From positions 124,001-188,000 of the forward strand of contig JAWZYV010000674.1 of NCBI GenBank assembly GCA_038373885.1: a DNA stretch of 64,000 nucleotides. Reading direction: 5' to 3'. Source of the stretch: Cheiracanthium punctorium (taxonomy: Eukaryota > Arthropoda > Arachnida > Araneae > Cheiracanthiidae). The notes under the pieces were generated by a model that saw only the letters and a program-made list of their open reading frames with translations, was not told the origin of the DNA and searched no databases. Shown one piece after another: positions 1 through 13,902 of the stretch (position 1 is its first letter; every line of letters starts with the position of its first letter). A program made the position numbers and the translations under genes.

Positions 1-2567
1 GTTATAATTAGCACAAATTAATCCTCGAACAACCTCCGTAGGAATTAAATCAAAGTTTATATTGCAGTAACTAATTACCGCTTACGTTAATAACGTAAAG
101 GAGCATCAAAGCTAGTTTTTTTTTCCCTCCTAAAACGCTCTTTTGTAACTATTCAATTTAGCAGCTGAGAAGTCGAAAATCATTGGTTTGGATCACCAAA
201 TAAGGCGTCGAACTGACGATTTTTTTAACTTTCCGGTTCGACAATAATGCTAAACCTCGGTTTAAATTTGCCGCTGATGATAAACCGGTGAATACGGACT
301 TTTTTAGTTAAAAAGTTTCTTTTTGAGCGATACATTTTCTATCTCTCTGTATATGTAACTTAAATGTTCAAATAAAATAAAAATGGCCCACATAATGTGT
401 CGAATTAGTGTAAGATAAAAGTGAACAACCCAAAAGTGAGACCGATTAACAATTAGGTAAAATACGTAGTGTAGTGTGTTAGCTGCCTCAGTTGTGTCCA
501 AAATATATAATAGAACTTACAAGCAGTTGTGCAAAGAAACACATAATACACCCATATACTTGCTAGGACTGAAATATGTAAATAAAAAAACAAAAAGGAA
601 TTCTACGCTCTAAAAAAGAAATCATATTATTACTAAAAATAGAAAACAAGGTTTCCATGTATATTTTCTTAGTAATATTACTCAAGAAAGAAAGTATAGT
701 CAAGTACACTTTTATTAATATACTTGACTGTCTTTTGTAATAATACAAAGAAAATCCACGGAAGCCTTGATTTCTGGAGAATTCTCAGTAATGAATTAAT
801 ATATTTTTTAGAGTGTAATTGTAAATTGTTGTTGGAAAGAAAAGAGAGGGAATAAAAAAATAAAATTAATCTATTTCTGGCCTTGCAAGAAAACTAAATG
901 GTAAAATTGAATAAAAAACTTCCTACCACACCAGTATCTATGCACAACAACTGCAGTATATAGCCATTGTAGTATATATATTTCACAGATTCTTCATGCC
1001 AAAAGTGCGGGCACGGGAGAGAAATCGTCTCGTATATTTTTGGGTATTTCTGAAATTCTCAAGTATTACAACAAAAATGAAAATAAGGATTTCTAGCAAT
1101 AAATGACACAGATACGAAATAATAATAAGAGTTCCCGCCTTCTTAAAAAAATAAATATTAAATAAGATTTCGGTTGCCCTCCATCGAAATAAGGGTTTGG
1201 GATTTTGATTTCAATTTAAAACAGCAGTTTTAAACCATCGATACTTTTCACGAAAATCAAGCAACTTCAATTAAACCTTTAAATATATAAATGCTGTTTC
1301 GAATATGCACATATTTATTTTAAAACTACATTTTTTGGTGAAAAATTCTCAAACTTATCATTAAACAGGAGCACCGCGCAGTTTAAAAACCATCATTTCC
1401 AGTGCTTTAATTTACAACTAACTACACATGTCAGCCACGTGGCATTATGAAGTAGCCAACACTTTCTATGGAGATCACTGAATGCAATCGAAATTTATGT
1501 AGGTATTTTTTGGCGTATAATGTACTTCAAATACAATTGTCTTATGTTATACACATTTCACACCCATGCAACACAGAGATCGATAAGGAAAATATTAAGC
1601 AAGTTTACTCGCAATTAGCAATAAGTTTTTACTCCACGCCGTTAACTGTAGGAAAACACAAAAAAATTATGACCCATACCATTATGTTCAAATTTAATCT
1701 TCAAATCCTAATCTGTCTCTATATCATGCCAAAATTTGATCAGTAAATCAAGATTATATCAGTAAATCACCCTTGATACAACAACTCGACTGAAACGATT
1801 GAAATTGTGTTTTGAATCAAACCGCTACAAGAAGCCTTTTCTGACAAATATCGATCTTATTTGCTGTCAGTGCATGTTCCTAATTCATCTCTAATTCATT
1901 TATTTCAAAACCAGAAATCAAAGTCCGTTGTGGGGGCAATTACAATGGGCGCTTATTAGAAGAAACATTCGCCAAAACTATGCCTACACTCTATTTATTT
2001 TAAGTGGACGAAGATTAAATATATAATTTCATGTTATATTTTCATTATATTCATTTTCATTATATTCCGAAATTGGAATTCCATTTTTTTTTTTTCCCTA
2101 CGAAAATTTTCCGCATTCGAAAAATTTCGTTTCGCTGGGCACATCCTTCCTTATATCTATGTTTCATGCAGAGAAAATCATTTTATTTGTGAAAAAAAGT
2201 TAACTGGATAAATCTAGAAAAATTATTTTAAACGAATCGGAATCCCAATTTTCTCTTCAAAGCCTGATAACCGTGACTTCAGTATGACGTTATTGTCATT
2301 TGTGACACCTAATTTTGTGAAGCAAATGATTAATTTTTGTTACTCTCGGAAAGAAAAAAGAGCTGAAATAGCGAAAAATCGCACGAAAATTGGGGAACGG
2401 GTGATTTTTTTTTTCAGATTTTTAAAAGAGCGCAGATTATTTTCTTTATTTTTATGCATAATTATGAAAAATTTCAACAACAGCGTAGCTTTTATTACAT
2501 ATTTTGTGCTTAGCTTTTTAATCTTTTTGGAGTAATGATAGTAAAAGTTTTACAGAAAGAACAGATT
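1..2567. other. AT-rich non-coding stretch
   Basis: No gene, RNA or complete mobile element is recognised here. The sequence is AT-rich with many short A and T runs. Short ORFs on both strands have biased composition (Phe, Ile, Lys, Tyr) and no recognisable domain, so they are treated as chance ORFs. Confidence 0.6.
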
Positions 2568-2628
2568 TTTGTATAAATAAATGAGAGCGAAGAAGCTCTC
2601 ATTTATTTATACAAATTTTTTTTTTTTA
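2568..2628. repeat. Perfect 21-bp hairpin followed by a T-run
   Basis: The arms at 2568-2588 and 2595-2615 are perfect reverse complements around a six-base loop, GAAGAA. A run of twelve T follows directly at 2616-2627. The stem is AT-rich apart from the GAGAGC/GCTCTC closing end. The shape resembles a Pol III-terminated short hairpin, but no A or B box is visible. A tiny foldback transposon or a chance palindrome are alternatives. Confidence 0.6.
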
Positions 2629-3003
2629 GAGAATTTATAGAGAATATTTTATTAACCCCTTTTAAACATTCAAGTGTTCAACTTCAAATTTATGTTCAAA
2701 ATTCTCTTAAGCGAACAGACTGGAAAAATAAAATATATAGGGTTTTTGATAAAAGACGGGCGAAGCTTTAAAGAGGTGGACCCAAGATCCAAACAAATAA
2801 CTTATGAAAGAATGTACGGTCGAAATTAAAATGCAAAGACAGAGGGATTAGAAGATGACGTATTTATAAGCGCCAAAAACATACAAAGAACAGTTAAGTT
2901 ACAAAATCGAAGTTAATGACATAGGAATGAAGCTTTTTTATCAATGTTCCGTCAGGAAAAATAGCCGAACACCAACTCTGACATTACCTCCTACTAGAAT
3001 ACG

Positions 3004-3352
3004 GTGGAAATACCTCAAGTTTCTCTAACTGGTGCTGCCAGATATGTTAAACGACATTCCCTTACACTTCTAGGAAGTAAAGTGGTTCCAGCAAGAGGAA
3101 GCACCAGCCCATTATATACGAGAGGTGCAAAGCGCTTGCCAGATCTTTTATGTCTCGATTTCTTTTTGTGGGTACAGCTGAAGGCTCTTATGCATGACTC
3201 GTATTGAATCTGCAGAAGAAATCATCAGCAAACTTTCGGCCGCTGCCAGAAAACTGCACGATATATCTGGAATGTTTCAGAATATTCACCAATCCTTCCT
3301 TGGTTGTTGTACTGCGAGCATAGCCACTTCCGGTCACTGTTTTGATCACTAA
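3004..3352 (+). pseudogene. Mariner-type (IS630/Tc1 superfamily) transposase C-terminal fragment, broken
   Basis: The reading frame at 3004-3204 ends in LPDLLCLDFFLWVQLKAL, then meets TGA at 3205. A shift into the next frame at about 3200 continues with RIESAEEIISKLSAAA, then HDISGMFQNIHQSFLGCC, and stops at TAA 3350-3352. The PDLxxLDFFLWxxLK motif, followed by an IES-EE helix and a GMFQN-QSF segment, matches the C-terminal catalytic region of arthropod mariner-like DD-D transposases; the Asp of PDL sits where the third catalytic Asp is expected. The N-terminal DNA-binding and first two catalytic parts are not recognisable, and an in-frame TAG lies just upstream (2995). This is a dead relic. 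Confidence 0.75.
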
Positions 3353-3384
3353 TCGCATGCCATTAAACTCATTTATGTAGCTTA

Positions 3385-3545
3385 CCGTATATCTTGGCGT
3401 ATAACACGCACTTTCAACTACAAAAAAAAATAAACTTCATTTTTTCGCATGCGTTTTATATACCGAACATAAAATGCTCAATATACAATAAATTGATTGT
3501 CACATCCTAAATTTACTGATGCGTGTTATACGCCGGGATATATGG
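3385..3545. mobile_element. TA-flanked MITE (161 bp)
   Basis: The left terminus at 3385 starts CCGTATATCTTGGCGTATAA and the right terminus ends as its imperfect reverse complement (about 23 of 26 positions). Both ends are bordered by TA, at 3383-3384 and 3546-3547, as for Tc1/mariner-type insertion. It lies just downstream of the broken mariner-type transposase, but its termini were not shown to belong to that element. No coding capacity. Confidence 0.65.
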
Positions 3546-5915
3546 TAGTCGTTGTTTGTGCATTTTTGCCTTCTATAAGAACATCACATTCGCATGTAGA
3601 TTTGGACCACGTTTTCTTCAATGCATATTACAAACTCTTAAAATTTTGTTCATCTTTTATAAAACACCTTGCATACATGCTTATCAACTACAACTAAAAC
3701 ACAATGAGACATAATACTTTTAAAAGTAGCAGACAGGAAAACACCGTAGATGAAATTAAATCCTAAAAATAAGATAATGCTGATAATAAATAAAAATCCT
3801 CCAACTTGCCATCGTTTCACAAAGATAATACCCTGATCTCTAAAAATTATAATGCCAGACCAACTGAAGTCTTTCGTACAGTTTCAATGAAAATTTATCA
3901 TTTTAACTTGAAATTATTCATGCGTTAATACGAATCTTTTTACAGCCAAAAATAAAACGGATTGTTTAAACCATATGGTGAAATAAACAACAACAGCTCT
4001 GTTTAAGTTCTGTACAGCTGCGTAGTAATATGATATACGTATTTTCATGACTTTCTGATTTAGTGCAAATCACAAAAGAAATACTTGCCTATAATGAAAA
4101 ACGCCCTAGAACAAAGTCCGGATTGAAGTCCCATATACACATGAAGTTATTCAACCCCAGGTTAAATGCGCTTTGCAAATATATAATCGGCTATAATAAT
4201 AATTATACATAAATATATAATCGGCTACATTGAAAACCAAATTTGTGTATTTTTAAGCGTTTTACTTAATTTTTTCTCTGAAATTTTGAACTTCCGAAAA
4301 GATTAGAAATCAACTTTTAGATTCTATAGAGATAAATTGTCTACGTACGAAGGGAGCAACGTTTCTTTTGCTGGGTACTGCTAAACTAAAAGTTTTTTTT
4401 TTCTTTCTTTCTGTTTTTTTTTTCTTTGTCAGTCAGTGCAAATGCTTCCGTTGTAATACCTGTACCTCTGTGTCCCTTATGTTTAATTCTAAAAACATCT
4501 GAAAAGCCTTCTTGAAACGCATATCACAGTGAAACTGAGCGCACATTTTCATTTCTTCGTAATACCTCAAATTACGCTACTCCGACTTAAGTGAACAAGA
4601 GGCTATGCGATTTTCAAATTTTGCCAATTTGTTTTTTGTTTACTTCCAAAATAACTCCGGTTTACGATTCTAATAATTTTAATAAAGATACATATGTATG
4701 ACAAATTATATTAAGATTTTATTAACCATTTTTTAAGTTATTGTTTCCTTAGTCTCCGGTCCCAATTAAAGATAATTTGTCTGTACATATTTATATGCGA
4801 AATTACACCCCGACTTACGCTGTTATTACTAGGTCCCACGTATTGAATTTAGCTGGCAGTATTACTTATAATATACTTAGTCTATAATGTACCACTCTTT
4901 TAGGTCTCGCGAGAGAACATTATAACCGGTGTCAACTGCATTTCTTGTGCAATTTTCCTCAAGTAAATTAACTAGATATCTAACCCGACCCCGAGGCATT
5001 CATAAAAAGCATTCAAAACTCTACAGCCCAGGCGCCTTAAAAACCCAGTTATCGGAAGTAGTTCCCCCCCCCCCCTCCCTCTTTCTTCTAAGGAAAATAG
5101 AGGAAAACGCCAATGTTCAGGCTTTAATTTAGACAAAATTTAAGTCAGCAAAGAATAATTCTCAGGTAAGAATATTTCGAGTCATCCAATTATGAAACCT
5201 GAACTCATTCATTTTCAAAAACTATAAATACATAATTTTACCGAAAAGCCGATAGCAGTAGCAGGTAACTTTGGATCATCAATTTTGAAGAAACAGTCTC
5301 ATGTTTCAAAAAAGAAAAATTAAAGGTGAAAAAATATTAACTATCAGTGAGACAAATCAAAGTCAGATAGAAATGACTGTGAAATAAAAAAATATATATA
5401 TATTATCACACAGTACGTGTACAGAGACACTTTTTTTTAATAAAAAAAAGAAATAAAAATAATTTTTTAAAAAATGATTAAAATGAAATGGAGAAAAAGT
5501 ATCGTAAAGAAATACTGTGATGGTGCTCACAAGGAGGGATCTCACTCATTCATCATTTGAATTTCACATGCTATGGGCATTGGATAACGTTTATCTTTAC
5601 GCATGTCCTTTAACGTTAGTCTTAACCGAGTAAAAAATTCATTTGAACTTAGATTTAAAAGAATTTTAAAAAGAAAGGGATTGCATATATGCATTATTTA
5701 ACAAAATTATCGGCATTCCCTTCTTAAGAATAAACCGATTTGACAAATTAGCGATTCAGTTGAAGAAATCTAACATGTTCAGTTAAAATCTTTTTTTAAC
5801 CCTGAAAAAAATAGCCCGACGATTAAAAAAAAGACTGCATTTCTTCATTCCCCGTAGAGATTCCCTGCAATTAACAGCTATAAACAATTTAAATGGATTT
5901 TACGATTCTCAGAAA
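3546..5915. other. AT-rich non-coding stretch
   Basis: No gene or complete mobile element is seen. It contains a duplicated phrase AAATATATAATCGGCTA near 4178 and 4210, a C-run of about 13 at 5061-5073, and a short TA-repeat near 5393. The short ORFs have no recognisable content. Confidence 0.5.
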
Positions 5916-5919
5916 TGTA

Positions 5920-7490
5920 ACAACTTAAGCATGGAAAAGGGAAGGCGCAAAAGCCTTTTTCTCCGAGTCACTAAGAAGCAATTGTAGAAGCGACAAGACT
6001 GCGATCAAGTGGAAGCCCCGATTAAGATTGCATGATGGCTTAATTTATGCGCTCATTGACGCTGCACTGGAAATCCCGCTTTAGTAAAACAATCTCGACA
6101 GGCGTCTTCCCCCTTGTGACGGATGTTCGTGAAACTTTAAAGAACGCACCTCATCGTATATTTACGGGACGACACGGCTTCGTTTTTTGAAGGACCTCGA
6201 GCCGTTAATGCCGAGCCTGTCGCGGTGACGTTTGGAGCTCTTGCATTTTTAACTGGGCCCCCCAACAGTCGGCAATTCCTATCCAGAGGCTCAGTCGAGC
6301 GAGTAACTTCCCCCCAGTTTTTTAAAAGCAAAAGAAAATAGAAGAAAAAACGCGCCAAAGAAAAATTCGCAAAGTTGTCGGAGTTCCTTAGCTCAGCATG
6401 TTTTATGAAGCAGCGGCAGCTCACCTGAGTGTTCAGGGGAAGGGTGCGGAGGAGTGTCGGCAGTAAAGCCTTTCGAATAAGGGCTCCAAAGACAAGCGGA
6501 CAGTCTTTCCCTAATCCCAGGCCTTTGACAGACCTAGAAATCCCGGTAATGTATCATTTTTACCTAGGCCTCTCCGGCTCTCAACTAATAGGATTAAGGC
6601 TCTCTCTGGCAGGTATGCAAATGACTTAGCAACCTGTCTTTCTACTTTATTAATTTGTCTCCGCCGTCGAAGAGAGAGGGGGGGGGGAGCGAGATATTTT
6701 TTTTTTCTTTCCTCCACTAAATCTCCATCCGCAAAAAGCGCCCTTCTTCCACTGTCCAGAGCGGCGTGTAATCAGGGCGTGTCAGTTTGTATCAAGGCCT
6801 CTCGGAAAAGGCGGACTTGGCAAAGACGGGCTTCCTTAGCCGGTCTTCTTGTCAAATTTTAATCCCGACTCATCATTTTCCAATGGCTTCACATCAGCCA
6901 CCCATATCGGGCTGTCGCGCTCAAGCCACCGGGATTAACTAGGGCCCAAATGCAATTACAAGAGGCCGCGGATTTCATTTCCGAGGGATTAAGGGCCGGA
7001 GAGCAACGCCAGGACTCCAAGGGAGGGGGGATGGAAAGAAGCAGGAGGAGGGGGAGGCGAAGGAGCTCTATCTCACTCCCGCGATGTAAGAAAACGAAAG
7101 AAAGGAAAGTAAAGGAAAAGAACAGCACGCGTACTTAGTCGCCTCACTGCCAGTAACTCGTCCTTTTCTTTATACGCAAATCAACCTTCAAGAGAAAGGA
7201 AAAAAAAAGGAAGGGAAGATGAAAAGAACACTTCACCCTCGAAGGAGGTTGTGTCTGGCCTAAGGTTTCAACAGCTGATTATTTGTACGTGCCACGTCCG
7301 TTTTGGACGCAAAAGATTTCGATTTGGGTTTGGCGCGCTGCAAAACCGGAAGATTACGGGGATCGAGGGATTGGCGACAACCCCGAAACACATAACACTT
7401 TCTAAGAGGAGGAGGGGGAGATGCCAAGGAGGGGACGAGAGATCACGCCAGATTTTTTTCTTTCCCTCAAATATGGGCTGAAAAAGGATC
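5920..7490. other. GC-richer unique block, candidate regulatory DNA
   Basis: This block is visibly richer in G and C than its surroundings, with many CpG dinucleotides and unique-looking text (for example around 6010-6100, 6170-6300 and 6740-6960). No terminal inverted repeats or splice-bounded ORFs are visible, and the overlapping ORFs on both strands are unrecognised. Purine-rich tracts occur near 7020-7110 and 7190-7220. A conserved enhancer cluster or an old degraded element are the alternatives. Confidence 0.35.
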
Positions 7491-8133
7491 ATAGAAAAAG
7501 CCTAATCATTTCGATTAGGCTTCCCTTTTCGCTGTTATCTTTCTTTCCATAAAAATATCAAAAGCATCACAGTAAAATATACGGAGATAAAAATATCACT
7601 TTCTTGAAAAATAAATTTATGATATGTATTTATCGATCTAGGCAACAAGCGAAAAAAGCAATTTTAGTCTTTTTTTGGAGATACTTAAATATTACAAGTT
7701 TTTCTTTTTAACTAATGGTTTTATAAGCATATACGTTACATGAGAAGGTTAAAATGTTAAATATCAGTGGAAGATAACTCCATTTTAAATATTTTTACCG
7801 ACTTTAATTTCGCTTCATAAACCACTCTCCCAATTCAAATGCCATTGTTTTTTATTCATTAGTTAAATTCTTAATAATTATAGTAATGGTAATGGCGACG
7901 ATAACAGTAATAATAAAAAGTGAGTGGATATTCGGGACAAATAAAGCATTTTCGCTGCATTTTAGAAAATGAAAAAAATAAATTTGTGAATAATAAACAC
8001 TACTTATATTCTAAAAACCAATAGTAATAATAATGGACCACTATGACAAATAACTTCTCATTAAGTACTATCAATTCATTTAGTAATCAAGTAACGATAA
8101 GAACATTGTAGTGAAATCAACTAGCAATTAGTA

Positions 8134-8311
8134 CAGTGGAACCTCCTAAGTTAGACACTCCATAACTTCGATACCTCCCTAAGTTGGACACCTTTCTGGG
8201 GGAACGGAACGTGTCCATAATATAGAAATATGCCTCTGTAAGTTGGACACCTCTGAATATTGGCCACTTTTTAATGGAACTGCGGGTGCCCAACTTACGG
8301 TGCTTTCACTG
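8134..8311. mobile_element. Pogo/Tigger-like MITE (178 bp)
   Basis: It begins TA-CAGTGGAACCTCC at 8132 and ends TGCTTTCACTG at 8311, an inverted-repeat arrangement typical of pogo/Tigger elements. The motif AAGTTGGACACC recurs inside and its complement CCAACTTAC lies near the right end. The left flank is TA; the right flank is CA, consistent with a decayed TA target. No transposase. Confidence 0.7.
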
Positions 8312-9266
8312 CATAATAAACTGAATGGTTAAAAATACAAAATATTGAGACCACCACTAATGAGAGTTCATGTGCATCCACCACAAGGAAAATAACAGCT
8401 TTGTTGAAACAACAAATTATTTTGTTGATTTTTTTTTCATCATCACAAACAAAACTTATAGTTAATTTAACCATTTTTAAGAAAGAAGGTCAATTGTTCA
8501 ACTAGCACAAAAACTGCTTTACTATTTAGGCAGACAATTTTTTTTCTAATAAAAGCAAAATTATTTTGTTAAATCAAGAAAACATAGATCTTTTTTTCTG
8601 GGTGCATGCACTTTCTATTTCCATTCGAAAGTAGAGTTCGCATGTTTGGAGACTATGTGTTGAGGGTAAGTAATCAATACATGCCCTTCATGGGTGCAGT
8701 CCGAACATGCTACAAATTACAACCGTACCCGCCTGATGAGGGTACCTAGAAAGTGTCATACAACTTAATTAAAGAGTTTTTAAAGGAGGGCGCCATCGAG
8801 GATGTGAAGTATTCTCAACAAATCAATTCGCATTTTTTTTTTCTACGGAATAAACCAAAGTATATAATGTTAATTCTGCACGCAAGATAAATTGCTAGCA
8901 AGGAATTAAAAGGCTGGGAGATATTGTTTTCGGTAAAATGTTATTCTTATGATTAAATCTGATAATTTCTGATATTTATTTTTAGGTAAATTGTCTTAAC
9001 TCTTGAAGATAAAAATATATTTCATGAGAAGTTGACATTAAAAATCATAATCCTATAACTTTTTTTAAAAATATTAGTAATCGCAATTCTCTGCGATTCT
9101 TAGAGCAGTAGCAGTAAGACCTACATAACAAAAATAGTTCCAAAAAAGTAAGCATTTTTATGAACTAAACTGCTGTTTTTCAAATTCTATATTTAAAAAA
9201 ACTGCTATTTGTAAAAGTAACTAGTTTTATTACTTAAAAATAATCAAAAATCGACATTATAAATTT

Positions 9267-9313
<47 letters not shown>

Positions 9314-12300
9314 TAATCCATAAATTATTGGATTGTAATTCAATCCAGGAAATGCAAATACAATTTCGATTTTCTGAGAGGGGAAAAAAAAGCGTTCATC
9401 TGATATACCTTTTTAATGCCGACTGTGCATTGCAATTTCTCAGAATTTTCTGAAACATGTATAAAATAAGTTTTGCTGAATTAAACAAAATATTTTTTTC
9501 AGAATTTAAGTATTCATTCGATTCATTATAGCCACGATTCATTCGAAAATAGCAGCTTTTGTACATTTATGAATGTTCGTTTAATAATGTGTGCTAAAAT
9601 TATTGCTTACTTTTAAAAAACTTAAGAATATTTTGAATAAAAAATCTCCTTTCTCAATCTAACTACTTTCAACCCCTGATCTAAATCATTTACAGCCATA
9701 GAGCAAATAAGATAATTTTCCAGTCACTTAGTACAAAAACCAGTGTATCGTAAGGAAGAATAGATTGGTAGTACAGATCGTACAGTAAATACCAGTTTTT
9801 CACAGGTGAATGAGATAAAATATAATTTTATAATTGTAACATTAAAAAAACCCGGGCAGTGACCCGCGAAATCGTCAATGTGTCTACTGACAATTCCGAT
9901 TCAAATCCTTCAAAATTTAGTAACACATAAATGGTGACAGAAGTGTAATTCAACTATCTGTTTATTAAAAACCACGTAAGGGGAGGGGGGGCTTATGCAC
10001 ATAGAGTAATACATCCTGAGTAAAGATATTTAGTATAATAAAACTACACTTTCAAAGGAAATTTAAAAATACAAGTATATTTTTAGAATCAGATTAGAAT
10101 CAGAAATGTTAGTTCCATTTATAATTAAAAGATCCATAAAATTACGATATAAAAACATTAGTATCAAGTGCTTCTTGCACATAGTGAAATAGATTGTAAT
10201 TACTTAAGTTCTAAAGTAACTTTATTTCATTGAATAATTGAGAATTCAGCTATAACTTAAAAATAAAAAAATAGGGAAAGTTTGAAAGTTTATCATTTGA
10301 ATGGATAAAAATAGGCTTAAAATCACTCAATGGAACTCTTTCTGTTTCACTGTGAAATCATACAGCACTGAGCTATTCTCAGAAAATACATTAACTTGAA
10401 AAAAAATTACTTAAGAATTTCCATGTTTATTATACACGCGAAAACGACTGAAAAATGACAGTTAGGTCGTCTAATTCATACTTTAAAAAATGGGTCTTTT
10501 CTAACCTTACTTAACCTTTTCCTTCTCGTTTCCGTGATATTTTTCGGGCTGGATAGTTCAAAAAATATGAGCCAGAAAGGTTAGAGCATTTCAATTCTTA
10601 TGTAAGAATTTTTTTTTTTTTTTTTTTTTTTTAACATCAAGATGTTCAAAACCTTAAAATGAATGCATACACTTATTTTTATACAATTTTCTTGACTAAA
10701 TAAAATAGGCACTTTTATGACCGTTTTCCTGAAACTAATACGACCGTTAAGGGGTTAATCAAAAGCTGTAAGTGTTGATCCCAGTTAAACTTAATACGCT
10801 TCTGCATAAAATCAGCTTGTGGTAAATGTGATAAAATTAACAATCAATCACATAATAGTTAACTTTTTATTGTTAAAACCAAACTTCATAAACTAAGTAT
10901 AACACCAATGATATATTTTTGAAAAAGCCTAAACTAATTAAAAATATAATACATTTTGCATGAGAATTTTATAAAAACAATAACGATTTAATACGTCTTT
11001 CCATCAATAAAAAATATGAAATGTAACTCCCTTTTATCCCCCAGTAGGAAGAAAAAAAAAGAAAGTCAAGGAGTCCAATAAATAAAAAAATAAAAATTGC
11101 TTTAACCTCATCATCCCGGAACAAGAAAAACCCACTTGGGTAATTATTTGACCAAAACTCCAAGGAGAACTTTACGAAGGACACAGCGTGAATTCAAAAG
11201 TCGCCCAAATCGATCGAATGGGTCAAATGAATAACACAAATAAATGATCGCAACATTTGCCTTAAAGTAATGTTACACTGAAACATTTTGAAGAAAGAAA
11301 ACATTAAAAATAAAAGTTATAAGAAAACGCTTGCATCTGTCAAATTAAAAAAAGAAAACGGCTGGTGCGCTAATTATTGTATCTGCACGTCAATATATAC
11401 TTATTGCGATTTCGTGGAAGAATGACTTCAACAAATGATAGTGATATTAAAAAATAAAGTTTATCAATCATTATATTTCGAAGCGCTATTAGAGGTATAT
11501 CATACATAAAGACTACAAATGTTCGTAAATATATTTCAGATATTTCTTTTTTGAATGGGAACTACAAAAATATTGGCATTCAAATTTAAATACGTATTAA
11601 GTAAATTAACTATAGCTAATATACTTAATACGAAAAAATGTTTCTTAATTTTTAAACTAAACAAATTTATTAAATATCCCGAATCTAATAATTCAATGAA
11701 ATGAAGACAATGATTAAAATATTTCTTGTTTTAATGTAATCTTAATCAAATTATCCGAAGCTAACTTTTCTTTTCCCGAGAAAAAGTTTACCAATAAGCT
11801 CCACTTGGATAACTCAATCCTGAGTCAAAAAACTTTAAATTGCAATCCTGAAACAAGTTTTTAGGGAGAAAATAAAAGAAAGAAAGAAAGCTAGAATAGC
11901 ACAAGCCGAAAATATTTCACAGCCCCCAAAACACATCCGAAGAGCTCCGACTTGGATATAAAGTCAAAGAAACATTCGCTCTTCGGGAAAATAACAAAAA
12001 CAAAAACCTTCGAAATGTATACTTTCGGTTCCTTGGAAGATTTGAAAAGGTGGAATCAAGAGGCGTGTTTGCATTTTTCATTTTTCAACAATACATTGGA
12101 ATGAAGCATTTCGTTTTCATCCAATGAATTACCTTCGCTCTGTTTCATTCGTCAATCAAGCTTTATTGGCCTAGTTCAACAAATGCACGGCAAAAATTTG
12201 AGAGCCCTGGGCGGGCGGAGACTCAATTTTGAGTGGCCGACGGGGCACGTTAGGCGCAGCCCTATTGGACGACCGAGTGCAGACAAAGAATTATGCAGCG

Positions 12301-13538
12301 ATTGCGAATGACTCAAGATCACAGATGCCGCATTTTTTTTTCCCTCCTTCCTTGTGAGAAGAAAGAATTCACCTAAAAATATTTAACTGCGTAAGAATGC
12401 CAAAGCAATATTAAAGAGCAATTAATTTGAAAAACAACTTTAAAAAGTAGTTTCTTCAGGTGGTTCACTCGTTATCATTTGAACACTTGATGCATTATAT
12501 CACCAGTTGATTTCGCTTTTTTTCCCCCCTAATTGCGCTAACTAGACACTCAATATTTTTATTTAAAAAAATTCTAAAATGTATAAGTAGAAAATAACTG
12601 TAAATTCTGGACACAAATAAATATGACTAATATTTGATTTACTACGCACATAAAATTAAAACGAGAAGATTCTACGCTAAAAATATTTTTTTTTTTTAAT
12701 CGACAGATTTATTGATACTGAGTTAGTCCATTAATATAAAATTGAATATGATATGTGGACTAAAAATTGTAATGGTATTCAGTTAGTTTAGATCAATAAT
12801 ATTTTTAATAAAAATAATCAGTGTAAAGAAACCCAGACGAAAAAGAAACTACCGCCAATATTTATTACAATTTTTACAGATTAGTAAGATATATTAAATG
12901 GCGCATTAAAAAAATGTATTCGAAAAAAGTAATTATATACATATGAAACGCCGGCGCACACATGCTAAACCAAAACCATAAAAAAAAAGAAAGAAAGAAA
13001 TACCTGGAATGTTGTACATAACAGAGTGTGTAGACCTCCACTTACTCAACCGGCAATGTTGTTTCCCGGCAGCAACGCTCACTCTTAGGGAAAGCCGTAT
13101 CAGACGCGCGCTAGCCTCCGAACAGTTTGTAAGTGATGGTATTCCGGCAAAACCCCTCAAGACTTCTAGAATTTTACAGGAAAGAGAAAATGTTTTCTGG
13201 ACAACATCTGTTTTCCCTATTGTGTATCAGCTTTAAACTTCAACATATCGCAACTGAAATTTTTGCTGTAGCAAAAATTCGTCTATTGAGTTCCCTTCCA
13301 TAAGAAATCTGCTGGTACAATAATATTTTATATTTTTATTATTTTAAGGCCCAATGTGTTGTTAAAATAAATTCAATTTCAGAACTTTTATATTTATTTT
13401 TCAAAACGGTATATAAATCCAGCTCCACCCCCAATCCCCACCCGAAATGTATAACGTGTGACAAAATTAAAGACAAGCATAAAAAAAACAAGTTTTTACA
13501 CTTGAAACATAAGAGTCACGTATACGGTACCTGACTGT
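8312..13538. other. AT-rich stretch with one denser island
   Basis: Mostly featureless AT-rich DNA. It holds a 42-base T-run (9269-9310), an 18-bp palindrome AATTCTTATGTAAGAATT followed by a T-run (10593-10625), and a GC-richer patch around 12180-12340 containing the palindrome ACTCAATTTTGAGT. A second moderately GC-rich patch at 13015-13170 has open frames on both strands without recognisable homology. No gene is supported. Confidence 0.4.
9269..9310. repeat. Poly-T tract (42 T)
   Basis: An uninterrupted run of 42 T. It could be the A-tail of a minus-strand retroposon whose body would lie to the right, but no A/B boxes or target duplications are visible, so it is reported only as a homopolymer. 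Confidence 0.8.
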
Positions 13539-13902
13539 CAGTGGCGTATGCTGAGTTCCAAACTTTGCTATCTCACTGCAGGACAGAAACGGTAAGGTAA
13601 TTTTTTGCTGATTTCTCTACACAAATCTTGTTTTTTCTTATTGGGACTATTCAAATGTGTTAAATACAGAATGTTGGGATAATACTCTTACGAAAAATGG
13701 AATTCGTTGGGCTTCGCAGCCAGCCTAGGTAGCCCAGAGACTACGACATGTTATAGATGATTGCACTTAAAAATCTGCTTAGAAAGGGGGATTTCTAGTT
13801 TTCTTGCTCGTACAATAAGTATTAACTTTTCGCACCGCATACTTTACTACCAAATACCTAAGTCGACAAAATAACTAAACTAAAATTCTGCGTGCGCCAC
13901 TG
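13539..13902. mobile_element. Degraded hAT-like MITE (364 bp)
   Basis: The left end reads CAGTGGCGTATGC and the right end, reverse-complemented, reads CAGTGGCGCACGC, matching at 11 of 13 positions. CAGTGGCGTA is a common terminal motif of non-autonomous hAT elements. The flanking 8-mers match poorly, so the insertion is old or the boundary is slightly off. Confidence 0.5.

Noticed and set aside
10505..10757. Possible piggyBac-like element between TTAACC and GGGGTTAA
   Set aside because: The two ends match too poorly when compared as inverted repeats.
13009..13236. Overlapping ORFs on both strands
   Set aside because: Neither has a recognisable domain or clear exon borders.
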